Source of the DNA: Novosphingobium huizhouense | Lineage (GTDB): Bacteria > Pseudomonadota > Alphaproteobacteria > Sphingomonadales > Sphingomonadaceae | Direction of reading: 5' to 3' | DNA: 64,000 nt | Assembly: GCF_020179475.1 (NCBI RefSeq) | Contig: NZ_JAILXZ010000001.1 | Coordinates: forward strand, 372,001 to 436,000 | Part shown: positions 54,158 through 63,499 of the stretch, in pieces | How positions within the stretch are numbered: the stretch's first letter is position 1 | Layout: each line of letters opens with the position of its first letter | Program-made: the position numbers and the translations under genes | Notes under the pieces: model-generated | What the model saw: only the letters and a program-made list of their open reading frames with translations | Databases searched by the model: none | Told to the model about the DNA's origin: nothing

Positions 54158-55605
54158 GCGGTGCACTCCCTGGCTACCTGGACGTCGTCGAACGGCAGCA
54201 CCCGCACGGCATCGCCGCGGCCGACGATCTGGCCCTGTTCGTGGCCCTTGCCGGCGATCAGCACGATGTCGTCGCGCGCCGCCATGGCGATGGCGGCGGC
54301 GATCGCCGCGCGCCGGTCGCCGATTTCCTGCGCCTTCGCATCGCATCCGGCGAGCACCGCCGCGCGGATCGTCGCGGGGTCCTCGCCGCGCGGATTGTCG
54401 TCGGTGACGATCACCACGTCCGACCCGGCGCAGGCGCTGCGGCCCATTTCCGGGCGCTTGCCCTCGTCGCGGTCGCCGCCTGCGCCGAACACCGTGATCA
54501 GCCGGTCGGCGACGTGCGGGCGCAGCGCCGCGATCGCCGCCTCGATGGCGTCGGGGGTGTGGGCATAGTCGACATAGACCGGCGCGCCTGCGCGGTTGAT
54601 CGCCGCGCGCTCGAGCCGCCCGCGCACCGGCTGCAGCCGCGCCAGCGCCTCGAACGTCGCGCCGGCCTCGCCGCCGCTCGCCAGCACCAGCCCCGCCGCG
54701 ACGAGCGCGTTGGCCGCCTGGTAGGCGCCGATCAGCGGCAGCGTCACCTTGCGGCGCGCGCCCTCGTGCTCGAGCTCGAGCACCTGGCCGAGCTGGGTCG
54801 GGGTACGGGAGAGCAGGCGGACCGCAGTCCCCTGCTCTCCCACCGTGAGCAGCCGCAACCCCCGTCGCCCGGCGTGCTCGATCGCCTGTGCCGACCAGGC
54901 GTCGTCGGCCCAGACGACGGCTGCGCCGTCGGGTGCCACGACCTCGTCGAACAGGCGCATCTTGGCCGCGAAGTAGTCCTCCATCGTCGCATGGTAGTCG
55001 AGATGGTCGCGGCTGAGGTTGGTGAACGCGCCCGCGATCACGCGCAGGCCTTCGTTGCGGAACTGGTCGAGCCCGTGGCTCGAGGCCTCGTAGGCGACGT
55101 GGGTCACCCCTTCGCGGGCAAGCCCGGTCATGTTCGACAGGAACGTCACGATGTCGGGGGTGGTAAGGCCGGTCGAGACGCTTTCGTCGGCGGTGGTCAC
55201 GCCCAGCGTGCCGATCGAGGCCGCCGGGTGCCCCGCCATGCGCCACAGCTGGCGGGTCATTTCCACGGTCGAGGTCTTGCCGTTGGTGCCGGTCACCGCG
55301 ACGATCGTCGCCGGCACCGGCGCGAAGAAGCCCGCCGCCAGCCGCGCGAAGGCGCGCCGCGGCTCGGCGTCGGCGATGTGCGCCGCGCCTTCGACCTTGG
55401 CCTCCGGCCGCGCCACCACGGCCACCGCGCCCGCCTTCACCGCGGCGGCGATGAAGTCCTCGCCGTTGAAGCGCGTGCCGGCAAAGGCGCCGAACACCGT
55501 GCCCGGCGCCACCTTGCGGTGATCGATGGCAAAGCCGGTCACGTTGGCGTTGTCGTCTCCTGCGAGCGCGAGACCGGCCTGCGCCGCGAGTGTGCCCAGC
55601 TTCAT
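54154..55605 (-). CDS. murE: UDP-MurNAc-L-Ala-D-Glu:meso-diaminopimelate ligase
   Basis: Mur ligase of 483 residues. The ATP loop is VAVTGTNGKTSTVEMTRQL (103-121), and TTPDIVTFLSNM and YEASSHGLDQFR are typical MurE segments. The motif DDNPRGEDP in the C-terminal domain (DNPR) predicts meso-diaminopimelate, not lysine, as the added residue, matching lysA in the window and a Gram-negative wall. The start at 55605 is set by the 4-nt overlap with ftsI; the stop overlaps murF. Confidence 0.96.
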   Translation of the reverse strand: MKLGTLAAQAGLALAGDDNANVTGFAIDHRKVAPGTVFGAFAGTRFNGEDFIAAAVKAGAVAVVARPEAKVEGAAHIADAEPRRAFARLAAGFFAPVPATIVAVTGTNGKTSTVEMTRQLWRMAGHPAASIGTLGVTTADESVSTGLTTPDIVTFLSNMTGLAREGVTHVAYEASSHGLDQFRNEGLRVIAGAFTNLSRDHLDYHATMEDYFAAKMRLFDEVVAPDGAAVVWADDAWSAQAIEHAGRRGLRLLTVGEQGTAVRLLSRTPTQLGQVLELEHEGARRKVTLPLIGAYQAANALVAAGLVLASGGEAGATFEALARLQPVRGRLERAAINRAGAPVYVDYAHTPDAIEAAIAALRPHVADRLITVFGAGGDRDEGKRPEMGRSACAGSDVVIVTDDNPRGEDPATIRAAVLAGCDAKAQEIGDRRAAIAAAIAMAARDDIVLIAGKGHEQGQIVGRGDAVRVLPFDDVQVARECTA

Positions 55606-57326
55606 TCGCCGTCTCCGTTGCCGACCAGCGGGCTGAGGTCCGAGATGTCGACGTCGCGGGTCGCGTCGGGAACCACGCCGAGCAGCGGCCCGATGCGCGG
55701 CACCACGCGGCCCACGACCGGCGCGGCGTTCCACGCCGCGGTGCGCTGGAACGAGGTCGCCTGCGTGCCCTGCGGCTCGTCGAGCATCGCGATCACCACG
55801 TAGCGCGGCTTGTCCATCGGGAAGGCCGCGGCGAACGTCGCGATCAGCGAGGTCCGGCGATAGCCCCCGGTGCCCGGCTTCTCCGCCGACCCGGTCTTGC
55901 CGCCGACGCGGAAGCCGGGCGCATCGGCCTTCTTGCCGGTGCCGTCCACCACGATCATGCGCAGCAGCTGGCGTAGCCGCGCGCTGGTCGCCGCCTTGAA
56001 CACGCGGCGCCCCTCGGGCACCTTGTCGGGCGCGACCTTGAACAGCGTCGCCGGGCGATAGACCCCGCCGTTGACCAGCGCGGCATAGGCCGAGGCGAGG
56101 TGCAGCGGGCTCACCGCCATGCCGTGGCCGTAGCTCACCGTCATCGTCGTCAGCCGCGCCCAGTCGCCCTTGGGCCAGATCGGGAAGCCGCGCGCGGGCA
56201 GCTCGATCGTCGGGCGCTCGTTCATGCCCAGCGCCATCATCGTGCTGCGCAGCGCCGGGCCGCCGAGCTTGTCGGCGACTTGCGCCGTGACGATGTTCGA
56301 CGAATGGATCAGCGCCTCGGGCACGTTGAGCGAGGCGCCGAAGTTGTGGCTGTCGTGGATGGTGAAGCGGCCGACGTGCAGCGGTCCCGCCGGGTAGCGC
56401 ACCGCCATGTCGCCGATCACCCCGGCGTCGAGCGCCGAGGCGACCGTGACCGGCTTCATCACCGAGCCGAGCTCGTAGACCTGGTTGGTCACGCGGTTGA
56501 ACACGAGGTCGTTGAACGCGCGGTCCGAACGGTTGGGATTGAACGAGGGCAGCGAGGCGAGCGCGACCACTTCGCCCGTGTCGACATCGAGCACGATCCC
56601 GGCCGCGCCCTTGGCGTTCGATTCCATCATGCCGCGGCCCAGCTCGTCCTCGAGCGCGCCCTGCGCCCGCGCGTCGATCGACAGCGCGAAAGGCTGGCCG
56701 CGCTGCGCCGGATCGAGCAGCCGCTGCTGCAGCACCTGCTCCATGCCGACGTGGCCCTCGCCGGCCTCGTCGACATAGCCGAGCACGTGCGCGGCGAGCG
56801 AGCCTTGCGGATAATAGCGCTGGTTCTCGCGCGGGAATTCGAGCGCCGGCTCACCCAGCGCGAAGACCCGGTTGGCTTCCTCGGGCAGCACGCGCTTGCG
56901 CAGGTAGCTCGGGCGGTCCGACTTGAGCCGCGCCACGAGGTCGGCATAGTCGGCGTCGGGGAAGATCGCCAGCAGCGCCTTGGCCACCTCCTCGGGGGTC
57001 TTGACCAGCGGCGATCCGCCCTCGCCCAGCGCCTTGGGGTTGTACCACAGCGAATAGGAGGGAAACGCGCGCGCCAGCACCACGCCGTTGCGGTCGGTGA
57101 TCTCGCCGCGCGGCGGCAGCAGCGCCTCGGCCATCGAGCGGCGCTCGGGCGCGTCCTCGAACAGCCCGAGCTGGGCGATGCGCACCAGCGCGGTCAGCGT
57201 TGCGAAGACGAACAGCAGCAGCACCCACAGCGCGCGCACTTTCGCGGTCACCAGCGACCGCTGGCGGACGTTGGCCAGCTGGACGCGGCCAGACGCGATC
57301 GCGGCGGAGGCGGTCAGCGCGTTCAC
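55602..57326 (-). CDS. ftsI: Septal transpeptidase FtsI (PBP3)
   Basis: Class B penicillin-binding protein of 574 residues crosslinking septal glycan. The single membrane helix lies at about 30-52. PPRGEITDRNGVVLA (71-85) is the start of the pedestal domain. The transpeptidase motifs are SVMK (Ser288, Lys291), SSN in IHSSNIVTAQ, and KTG in VGGKTGSAEKPG. It is coupled by 4-nt overlaps to ftsL and murE and is the partner of FtsW. Confidence 0.96.
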   Translation of the reverse strand: MNALTASAAIASGRVQLANVRQRSLVTAKVRALWVLLLFVFATLTALVRIAQLGLFEDAPERRSMAEALLPPRGEITDRNGVVLARAFPSYSLWYNPKALGEGGSPLVKTPEEVAKALLAIFPDADYADLVARLKSDRPSYLRKRVLPEEANRVFALGEPALEFPRENQRYYPQGSLAAHVLGYVDEAGEGHVGMEQVLQQRLLDPAQRGQPFALSIDARAQGALEDELGRGMMESNAKGAAGIVLDVDTGEVVALASLPSFNPNRSDRAFNDLVFNRVTNQVYELGSVMKPVTVASALDAGVIGDMAVRYPAGPLHVGRFTIHDSHNFGASLNVPEALIHSSNIVTAQVADKLGGPALRSTMMALGMNERPTIELPARGFPIWPKGDWARLTTMTVSYGHGMAVSPLHLASAYAALVNGGVYRPATLFKVAPDKVPEGRRVFKAATSARLRQLLRMIVVDGTGKKADAPGFRVGGKTGSAEKPGTGGYRRTSLIATFAAAFPMDKPRYVVIAMLDEPQGTQATSFQRTAAWNAAPVVGRVVPRIGPLLGVVPDATRDVDISDLSPLVGNGDGE

Positions 57327-58159
57327 TTGGCCTTCTTCACCTCCTTCTTCGCCACCGTCGCGGCGGGCTTCTTCGCCACCGCCGCGGCAGGCTTCTTCGA
57401 AGCGACCGCGACCGGCTTCTTCGCCGCAGCCGCCGCCGAAGCGGTCTTCTTCGCGCCTTCAGGCTTAGTCGCCGAGGCGACTTTGGCGGAAGGCTTGGCC
57501 GCGCGCTTGTCCACCGGCTTGTCCTTCGCAGCCCCGTCCTTCGCCGGCCCGTCCTTCGCCGATTTGTCCTTCGCCGGCTTCTTCGCGGGCGCGTCGCCCG
57601 CCTCGTCGTCCTTGGCGACGAGCTGGCGGATGCGCGGTGTGACCGGCGCCTCGTCGCCATGGTCGACTCGCGCCAGCCGCGCGCCGAGCGAGGCGGCCGC
57701 GCGCGCGTGATCGACCTTGGCCGGGGCGGGTTCGTCCTCGTCCGCGCCGGCGCCGAGCGGCTTGCCCGACAGCGGCGAGACCATCGCCGGGAACGCGGCC
57801 TGGGCCACGACCGCATCGTCGGCGCTCGCCACCCGGATCGGCTCGGGCGCATCGGGCTCGGCCGGCTTCGACAGCGCGGCGAGCTGGCGCTCGTTCTCGA
57901 GATACTGCCCGGCGGTCGGCGCGACATAGCCGAACTCGACGTCGTTCCAGGCCTTGAGCTGCTGCTGGTTGGCGCGCGTCTCGAACTCGGTCTCGAGGTA
58001 CATCTTCTCCTGCCGCAGCGCGACGATCTTCAGCTCGGCGTGCCGGACCTGGCTGCGCAGCGCGTTGACCCGGAAGGCGAGCACCATGACCAGCGCGGCG
58101 CAGATCGCGAGCAGCGCGAGCCAGCCGATCGAGCGCATGCGATGGGCGGTGACGATCAT
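57323..58159 (-). CDS. ftsL: FtsL-like divisome protein with Lys/Ala-rich extension
   Basis: Protein of 278 residues in the ftsL position between rsmH and ftsI. Residues 12-30 form one membrane helix and 32-62 a short coiled-coil ([20 protein letters not shown]), as in FtsL. Typical FtsL proteins end near residue 100-130. Here a Pro/Ala-rich segment follows, then a very basic tail (about 180-278) of KKP, AKK and AKD repeats resembling histone H1-type tails. The tail would lie in the periplasm. Assignment rests on location and topology more than sequence. Confidence 0.8.
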   Translation of the reverse strand: MIVTAHRMRSIGWLALLAICAALVMVLAFRVNALRSQVRHAELKIVALRQEKMYLETEFETRANQQQLKAWNDVEFGYVAPTAGQYLENERQLAALSKPAEPDAPEPIRVASADDAVVAQAAFPAMVSPLSGKPLGAGADEDEPAPAKVDHARAAASLGARLARVDHGDEAPVTPRIRQLVAKDDEAGDAPAKKPAKDKSAKDGPAKDGAAKDKPVDKRAAKPSAKVASATKPEGAKKTASAAAAAKKPVAVASKKPAAAVAKKPAATVAKKEVKKAK

Positions 58160-59151
58160 GCCGCGATGCTCCCTTGGTGCTCCCGCGCCGGAGCGGACGT
58201 GCGGACCGCCCAGCGCAAGGTTGCCGACCGCGCGCGCGGGTTGCGCGCCTCTTCGGCAGCGCTCGGACGGATCGCTGCCGAAGGCTTCTCGAAAACGGGC
58301 GTCAGGGTGGGCGCGGCCTGCGGCAGGTGGCGCGAGCCCCCCGGCGTCGCGCCCGCGGCCTCGCGCAGGAACTGCTTGACGATGCGGTCTTCCAGGCTGT
58401 GGAACGTGACCACCGCCAGCCGCCCGCCCGGCGCCAGCACCTTCTCGGCGGCGGCAAGCCCGGCCGCCAGCTCGTCGAGCTCGCCGTTGACGTGGATGCG
58501 CACCGCCTGGAAGCTGCGGATCGCCGGATCCTTGGGAGCATTCTTTCCGCGCATCCCCGGGACATAGCCGAGAGCCTTGCGCACCACCGCGGCGAACTGC
58601 CCGGTCGTCGAAAGCGGCCGCGCCGCGACGATCGCGCGCGCCACCCGGCGCGACTGACGTTCTTCCCCGTAGCGGTAGAGGACGTCGGCAATTTCCCCCT
58701 CGTCGGCTTCGTTCAGGAAATCGGCCGCGCTCGGCCCCTCCTGCGACATCCGCATATCGAGCGGCCCGTCGACCGAAAAAGCAAACCCCCGCGCGCCCTC
58801 GTCGATCTGCATCGAGGACACCCCGATATCGAGCACGACACCCTGAACCTGCGCAATTCCGGCCTCGGCGAGGCCTTCGGCAAGCTCGGAGAAGCGCCGG
58901 TGGTGGAGCACCAGGCGCACAGGTTCTCCACAGGTTTCTCCCCAGGCGGCCCCCGCGGCGATCGCGTGCGGGTCGCGATCGAAGGCGTGGACGGTCGCGC
59001 CGGCGGCGAGCAGGCGCCGGCTGTAGCCGCCCGCGCCGAACGTGCCGTCGACGATCACCGCACCGGGAACCGGGGCGAGCGCCGCTTCGACCTCGTCGAG
59101 CAGCACGGGGATGTGCGGCGCGTTTTCGGGAAGGTCGGGATAATGCCTCAC
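58156..59151 (-). CDS. rsmH: 16S rRNA (cytosine1402-N4)-methyltransferase
   Basis: SAM-dependent methyltransferase of 331 residues (formerly MraW) that methylates C1402 in the ribosomal P site. HIPVLLDEV (13-21) begins the domain; [16 protein letters not shown] (33-48) is the SAM loop; [21 protein letters not shown] and the C-terminal [15 protein letters not shown] are family signatures. The start is a GTG overlapping the mraZ stop (GTGA). The stop overlaps ftsL by 4 nt. Confidence 0.96.
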   Translation of the reverse strand: MRHYPDLPENAPHIPVLLDEVEAALAPVPGAVIVDGTFGAGGYSRRLLAAGATVHAFDRDPHAIAAGAAWGETCGEPVRLVLHHRRFSELAEGLAEAGIAQVQGVVLDIGVSSMQIDEGARGFAFSVDGPLDMRMSQEGPSAADFLNEADEGEIADVLYRYGEERQSRRVARAIVAARPLSTTGQFAAVVRKALGYVPGMRGKNAPKDPAIRSFQAVRIHVNGELDELAAGLAAAEKVLAPGGRLAVVTFHSLEDRIVKQFLREAAGATPGGSRHLPQAAPTLTPVFEKPSAAIRPSAAEEARNPRARSATLRWAVRTSAPAREHQGSIAA

Positions 59152-59648
59152 TTGCGCCGCCCCTTGCCGGCGGCCTCGGCCATCAGCGCGCGGCAGGTCG
59201 CCTTGGCGGCGTCCCAGCCCGGGCCCATGCCGAACAGCACGTCGGGCGCCCAGATGGTGAAGTGCGATCCGCCGCCGTGGAAGTACAGCGCCTCGCCGAT
59301 CGAGGCCTGTTCGCCGAGGTGGTCGGGCAGGACGAAACGACCCGATTCGTCGAAGCTCACGCGCATGAAGCCGAACAGCTGCGCGGCGCGCATGTCGGCA
59401 TCGAAGTCCTCGCGCCGCTCGAGCGCGACGCGTTCCTCGTGGGCGATCTGCTCGGCGAAGCTTTCGGCGCGGGACAGGCCGAAACCGACGAGGCAGGGAT
59501 GCTTGGAGTGCTTGTCGAGGCACAGCACGCGCTGGCCGGCCGAAGCGTCGCGCACCGTGCTGCGGAAGTCCGCGGGGAGGACGAAGCGGCTCTTTTCGCC
59601 GCGCGGCGAAAAGCCCTGACCCCAGTAATTTGACGGCCCTCCAGCCAC
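59148..59648 (-). CDS. mraZ: MraZ transcriptional regulator of the dcw cluster
   Basis: AbrB/SpoVT-type DNA-binding protein of 166 residues with two MraZ half-repeats: [13 protein letters not shown] (18-30) and [11 protein letters not shown] (second half). MraZ binds repeats in its own promoter and represses the dcw operon in E. coli. The GTG at 59648 gives the expected short lead-in; the first repeat begins [10 protein letters not shown] rather than the common FxGxxxxxLDxKGR, a small deviation. It is the first gene of the cluster. A 10-bp-periodic array of CGGGA boxes lies 118-162 bp upstream. Confidence 0.92.
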   Translation of the reverse strand: MAGGPSNYWGQGFSPRGEKSRFVLPADFRSTVRDASAGQRVLCLDKHSKHPCLVGFGLSRAESFAEQIAHEERVALERREDFDADMRAAQLFGFMRVSFDESGRFVLPDHLGEQASIGEALYFHGGGSHFTIWAPDVLFGMGPGWDAAKATCRALMAEAAGKGRRK

Positions 59649-59757
59649 GTCAAAAGCCCCCGCGCGCGGGACAAAAGCTCCAGCCTTCCGGCAAGCGCAT
59701 GGCGCTGCCGACCATCCCCCGCGGATGCGACATGGAATTCGTCCCGATGAAGAGAAG

Positions 59758-59785
59758 TCTTAACTCGGGAAGCTGCGGGCGACAA
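59758..59785 (-). promoter_or_regulatory. Candidate promoter of the dcw cluster
   Basis: On the minus strand TTGTCG (59780-59785) and TTAAGA (59758-59763) are spaced by 16 nt and could serve as -35 and -10, giving a 5' leader of about 100 nt before mraZ. The elements overlap the array of CGGGA boxes, which would explain repression by MraZ. Match to consensus is only fair. Confidence 0.4.
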
Positions 59786-59810
59786 CGGGATTTTGCGGGA
59801 AATTGCGGCC
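59766..59810. promoter_or_regulatory. Array of 10-bp-spaced boxes, candidate MraZ binding site
   Basis: On the plus strand CGGGA, CGGGC, CGGGA, CGGGA and a degenerate CGGCC occur at 59766, 59776, 59786, 59796 and 59806, each 10 bp apart (5-nt box, 5-nt spacer). E. coli MraZ binds TGGGN boxes separated by 5 nt in the same promoter position. Here T is replaced by C and the boxes lie on the strand opposite to the genes. The rest of the 326-nt gap (59649-59974) shows nothing else clear. Confidence 0.65.
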
Positions 59811-59974
59811 AAGCGTTCGTTTTCTTGGCCTTTCCCTTCGCCCGAGCCTGGCCACGGCGGCCCGCGACGCCACCCGGCGCGCGCCCGCGGCCCACGCATT
59901 CCCGCCGTTTTCCGCATGGCGAAGCGCCCGCCCGGCATGGCCGGTCGCCCGCCTGCCCGTGTTTTCCCGCAAGT

Positions 59975-60748
59975 CTAGCGCGGCGTCGTCCCGAACGCCT
60001 GCGCCGCCATCGCCTGCAGCGCCGCCGCGCTCCCCGGCGGCGAATCGCCCGCCTCGAGCAGTGCCGCGTCGGCGATCGCGAGGACCCGGCCACGGCCGAT
60101 GCGGCACGCCGCGCCCAGCCCCGCGCGCACGATCCGGCACTGCGGGAGCTCGCCCCCGCCAGCGCTAGCGCCGGCGACAATCGGCGCCAGCGCGAACCGG
60201 CCGGCCAGATTGCTGGCGAACCCGCTGCCCGCGATTTCCCGCAGGCCCGCCGGCTGCGTCTCGTCGAAGCGCAGGACGAGGCCCCAGTGCGCCAGGATCG
60301 GCGAGAGCAGCACCACGTCCTGGGGCCGCCGCGGATCGCCAAGCGCAAAGCGGCTCGGCGCGGTCAGCATCGGGTCGGCGAACAGCAGCAGGCGCCCGCC
60401 GCGGCGGACCCAGCGGTCGAGCGCGACGTTCTCGGCGGGGTCGAGCGGCCGCGGCTGCGCCATCATCAGCAGGCGCAACCGGTCGAGCCGCGCGTCGCGC
60501 AAGGTATCAAGCGGGCGCAGCCGGTAGCGCGCCTCGAGCGCGGCGCGGATCGGCGACGGCGTGCGCTCGGCGGCAAGCTGCGCGGTCAGGTCGTCGGCTT
60601 CGGACCAGAGCAGCGGCAGGCTGGTGAACAGCCCGAGTTCGGGCCTCGCGCCGGGCGGCACCGCCGCCGCCGGGTCGCCGGGGCCGGTCGCCGGGTAACG
60701 GGCCCGGCTCGCCACCAGCGCCGCCGCGACGAGCAGCACCGGCGCCAC
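59975..60748 (-). CDS. Membrane-anchored protein of unknown function (GldG/DUF4350-like)
   Basis: Protein of 257 residues from a GTG start. One N-terminal hydrophobic segment (about 1-14) is followed by a soluble Arg/Ala-rich domain with a strand-turn RGGRLLLFADPML, reminiscent of the ThuA/GldG-type DUF4350 fold seen in ABC-transporter accessory proteins. I do not assign a function. In-frame codons continue 10 positions upstream to a CTG that overlaps the preceding TGA (CTGA) and would add SRIRTIALA, a better positive anchor, so translation may begin there. The upstream gene is a small one-helix protein. Confidence 0.55.
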   Translation of the reverse strand: MAPVLLVAAALVASRARYPATGPGDPAAAVPPGARPELGLFTSLPLLWSEADDLTAQLAAERTPSPIRAALEARYRLRPLDTLRDARLDRLRLLMMAQPRPLDPAENVALDRWVRRGGRLLLFADPMLTAPSRFALGDPRRPQDVVLLSPILAHWGLVLRFDETQPAGLREIAGSGFASNLAGRFALAPIVAGASAGGGELPQCRIVRAGLGAACRIGRGRVLAIADAALLEAGDSPPGSAAALQAMAAQAFGTTPR

Positions 60749-60774
60749 CGCCAGCGCGATCGTGCGGATGCGGC

Positions 60775-61128
60775 TCAGGGCTTGCGGCGGCTGGCGGGCG
60801 GCGCGGCCGGCGCGGCGCCGCCGACCGGAAGCTCGGGCGCCACGCCCATGTCGACCAGCGGGTCGTTGGCGGCCGCGCTCGAGGTCAGCGCCGCCTCGGG
60901 CGTCGCCGCGGCGGAATCGCCTGCCTGGGCGCGGTCCATGATGACATTGGCGAGGCTGACCAGCAGCAGCATCCCGGCAAGCCCGAACAGCCCGACCTGC
61001 AGCCGGTGCACGGCCTGCGCCCGCAGCGCGCGCGGGCTCAGCGGAACATGGTGAAGCGGCGCGACCGGCGTCTCCGCCAGAGCAGCGGCGCTCGGTGTCT
61101 TGCGCGAGGGGATGCCGGGAAACGCCAT
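60775..61128 (-). CDS. Small single-helix membrane protein, unknown function
   Basis: Protein of 117 residues. A basic N-terminal part (1-40) precedes one membrane helix (VGLFGLAGMLLLVSLANVIM, about 45-64). An Ala/Pro-rich tail follows, ending PPASRRKP. I recognise no family. It lies 15 nt downstream of cysK and just before the DUF4350-like gene, with which it may form a unit. Confidence 0.55.
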   Translation of the reverse strand: MAFPGIPSRKTPSAAALAETPVAPLHHVPLSPRALRAQAVHRLQVGLFGLAGMLLLVSLANVIMDRAQAGDSAAATPEAALTSSAAANDPLVDMGVAPELPVGGAAPAAPPASRRKP

Positions 61129-61143
61129 CCCGGAAATACTAGC

Positions 61144-62142
61144 CTATTGCTTCAGCCAGGGAAAGACCGGCAGGCCCTTGGCCTCGAGCCAGGCCGGATT
61201 GTAGAGCGAGGACAGGTAGCGGAAGCCGGTGTCGCACAGGATCGTGGCGACGCGGCTGCCCTTGCCCAGCTGCCTGGCGAGCGCGACCGCGCCGGCCACG
61301 TTGATCCCGCTCGACAGCCCCAGGCACAGCCCTTCCTCGGCCAGCAGCCGCTGCACCCAGTAGAGCCCGTCCTCGTCCGAGATGCGGAACTGGGTGTCGA
61401 TCGGCGCGCCTTCGAGGTTGGCGGTGATGCGGCCCTGCCCGATGCCTTCGGCGACCGACGAGCCTTCGGCCTTGAGCTCGCCGTTGGCGTAGTAGTTGTA
61501 AAGCGCCGCGCCGTGCGGATCGGTCAGCGCGATCGTCACCTTCTCGTCGAACGATTTGAGGCCAAGGCCCGTGCCCGCGATCGTCCCGCCGGTGCCCGCC
61601 GCGCAGGTGAAGCCGTCGATGCGGTGCTCCATCTGCTCCCAGATCTCGGGCGCGGTGCTTTCGATGTGCGCGCGGCGGTTGGCGATGTTGTCGAACTGGT
61701 TGGCCCAGATCGCGCCGTCGGTCTCCTCGGCGATGCGGCGCGAGGTGTGGACGAAGTGCCCGGGGTTCGAGAACGGCGCCGCCGGCACCAGCACCAGTTC
61801 CGCGCGCAGCGCGCGCAGCGTGTCCATCTTCTCGCGCGATTGCGTCTCGGGCATCACGATCACGGTCTTGTAGCCGAGCGCATTGGCAACCAGCGCCAGG
61901 CCGATGCCGGTGTTGCCCGCCGTGCCTTCGACGATCGTCCCGCCGGGCTTGAGCAGCCCCTTCTCCTCGGCGTCGCGCACGATCCACAGCGCCGCCCGGT
62001 CCTTCACCGAAGCGCCGGGATTGGCGAACTCGCACTTGCCGTAGATCTCGCACCCGGTCTCCTCGGACGGGCCGGCAAGGCGGACGAGCGGCGTGTTGCC
62101 GATCAGCGAAAGCGAACTGGGAGAAAGCGCAGCAACGGTCAT
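61144..62142 (-). CDS. cysK: Cysteine synthase A
   Basis: PLP enzyme of 332 residues making cysteine from O-acetylserine and sulfide, the consumer of the sulfide produced by the cobA-cysH operon. The PLP lysine is in [11 protein letters not shown] (about Lys47). The phosphate or substrate loop is [11 protein letters not shown] and the second loop [20 protein letters not shown] near the C-terminus completes the family signature. The start is the first Met before [11 protein letters not shown]. Two small membrane-protein genes follow; ccmB lies upstream on the same strand. Confidence 0.93.
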   Translation of the reverse strand: MTVAALSPSSLSLIGNTPLVRLAGPSEETGCEIYGKCEFANPGASVKDRAALWIVRDAEEKGLLKPGGTIVEGTAGNTGIGLALVANALGYKTVIVMPETQSREKMDTLRALRAELVLVPAAPFSNPGHFVHTSRRIAEETDGAIWANQFDNIANRRAHIESTAPEIWEQMEHRIDGFTCAAGTGGTIAGTGLGLKSFDEKVTIALTDPHGAALYNYYANGELKAEGSSVAEGIGQGRITANLEGAPIDTQFRISDEDGLYWVQRLLAEEGLCLGLSSGINVAGAVALARQLGKGSRVATILCDTGFRYLSSLYNPAWLEAKGLPVFPWLKQ

Positions 62143-62208
62143 GCCGCCCGAGTTAGGGCGCGCCCGGGCAATCTACAACGAAATTGCGCTTGGGGGCCGG
62201 CAAGTCCG

Positions 62209-62877
62209 CTATTCCCGCCCGGCGCGGATCGCCGCCCCGCCGGCAAACGGCGCGATCGCCAGCGCGGCAAGGCTGCTCGCGGCCAGCAGCGCAAGGCCGC
62301 CCTCGCCGCCCGGTTGCAGCGACCCCGCGCCGAAGATCAGCAGCGGCACCGCCAGCGGGATCGCCAGCATGCCGCCCAGCGCAGACCCTGCGCGCAGGCC
62401 CGCGGTCAGCGCGGCGATCGTCACGCCGATCGCGGCAAGGCCGGGCGTTCCCAGCAGCAGCCCCTGCTCGATCGTCACCAGCTGCGCGCGGCTGAGCGAA
62501 AGCAGCCCGGCCGAGATCGGCGCGGCCAGCATCAGCGGCACCCCGAAGCTCAGCCAGTGCGCCACGATCCGCACCGCCAGCACCCCTTCCTCGGCCAGCC
62601 CGCGCAAGGCCCACTGGTCGAAGAAGCCCGCCTCGACATCGGGCTCGACCAGCCGGTCGAGCGGCAGGATCGCGGCAAGCAGCGCCGCCACCCAGATCAC
62701 GCCGGCGCCGGTGCGGGCGAGCAGCCTGGCGTCGGGGCCGACGGCGAAGGGGAACAGCATCGCGACCGCCAGGAAGAACAGCAGCGGCAGCACCGCCCCG
62801 CCGCGGCCCAGCGCGCCTTTCAGCAGGATCGAAAGGTCGCGCACGAAGATCGCGCGCAAGGCCGCGCCGGTCCTCAC
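62209..62877 (-). CDS. ccmB: Heme exporter protein CcmB
   Basis: Membrane subunit of the CcmAB transporter of cytochrome c maturation system I, 222 residues with about six hydrophobic segments. The N-terminus [12 protein letters not shown] and [19 protein letters not shown] are characteristic. The GTG start overlaps the ccmA stop by 4 nt (GTGA). No ccmC, ccmD or ccmE follows; the next gene is cysK, so the remaining ccm genes must lie elsewhere. Confidence 0.92.
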   Translation of the reverse strand: MRTGAALRAIFVRDLSILLKGALGRGGAVLPLLFFLAVAMLFPFAVGPDARLLARTGAGVIWVAALLAAILPLDRLVEPDVEAGFFDQWALRGLAEEGVLAVRIVAHWLSFGVPLMLAAPISAGLLSLSRAQLVTIEQGLLLGTPGLAAIGVTIAALTAGLRAGSALGGMLAIPLAVPLLIFGAGSLQPGGEGGLALLAASSLAALAIAPFAGGAAIRAGRE

Positions 62878-63449
62878 GGCAGGTGCTCCAGCAGCGAGAT
62901 CGTGCGCAGCCGCTGCAGCTCCAGCGGCTGGTGCGAGGCGATCACCGCGATCCCGCCCACCGCGCGATGCGCCTCGATCGCCGCCTGCGCCGCCGCGCCC
63001 CAGTGCGTGTCGAGCCCGTTCAGCGGCTCGTCGAGCAACCAGACTTTGGCCGGGCTGGCCGCCAGCCGGGCGAGCGCGGCGCGCTTGCGCTGCCCGGTCG
63101 AGAGGTAGCCCACGGGCACCTCGCGCAAGTCCTCGAGCCCGAAGTCGGCGCGCGGTTGCTCCCCGCCGTCGATCCGCTGCCAGAACGCCAGCGCCTCGCC
63201 CAGCGGCTGGTGCGCATCGAGCGCGGGCCGTTCGTCGCACAGCGCCAGCGCGCCGGCGCGCTCGACATGTCCCCAGGCCGGCCGCAGCAACCCGGCAAGG
63301 ATGCGGATCACGCTCGACTTGCCGATGCCGTTGGGGCCCGCCAGATGCAGCGCCTCGCCCGCCTTCAGCTCGAACGACAGAGCGCGCACCAGCACCCGGT
63401 CGCCGCGCCGGCAGGCGATGTCGTAGGCAGCGAGGCGGGCGGCTTGCAT
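62874..63449 (-). CDS. ccmA: Heme exporter ATP-binding protein CcmA
   Basis: ABC ATPase of 191 residues. Walker A is GPNGIGKSS, the signature [15 protein letters not shown] and Walker [13 protein letters not shown] are complete, and the switch His is in IASHQPL. The small size is normal for CcmA. The ATG at 63449 starts directly with [13 protein letters not shown]; a longer upstream frame is not supported. It is 50 nt from the divergent phhB gene and overlaps ccmB by 4 nt. Confidence 0.93.
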   Translation of the reverse strand: MQAARLAAYDIACRRGDRVLVRALSFELKAGEALHLAGPNGIGKSSVIRILAGLLRPAWGHVERAGALALCDERPALDAHQPLGEALAFWQRIDGGEQPRADFGLEDLREVPVGYLSTGQRKRAALARLAASPAKVWLLDEPLNGLDTHWGAAAQAAIEAHRAVGGIAVIASHQPLELQRLRTISLLEHLP

Positions 63450-63499
63450 GGGCCTGCGCGATAGGGGAAAGGACGGAGCCTGCCAAGGAGAGCGAAACA

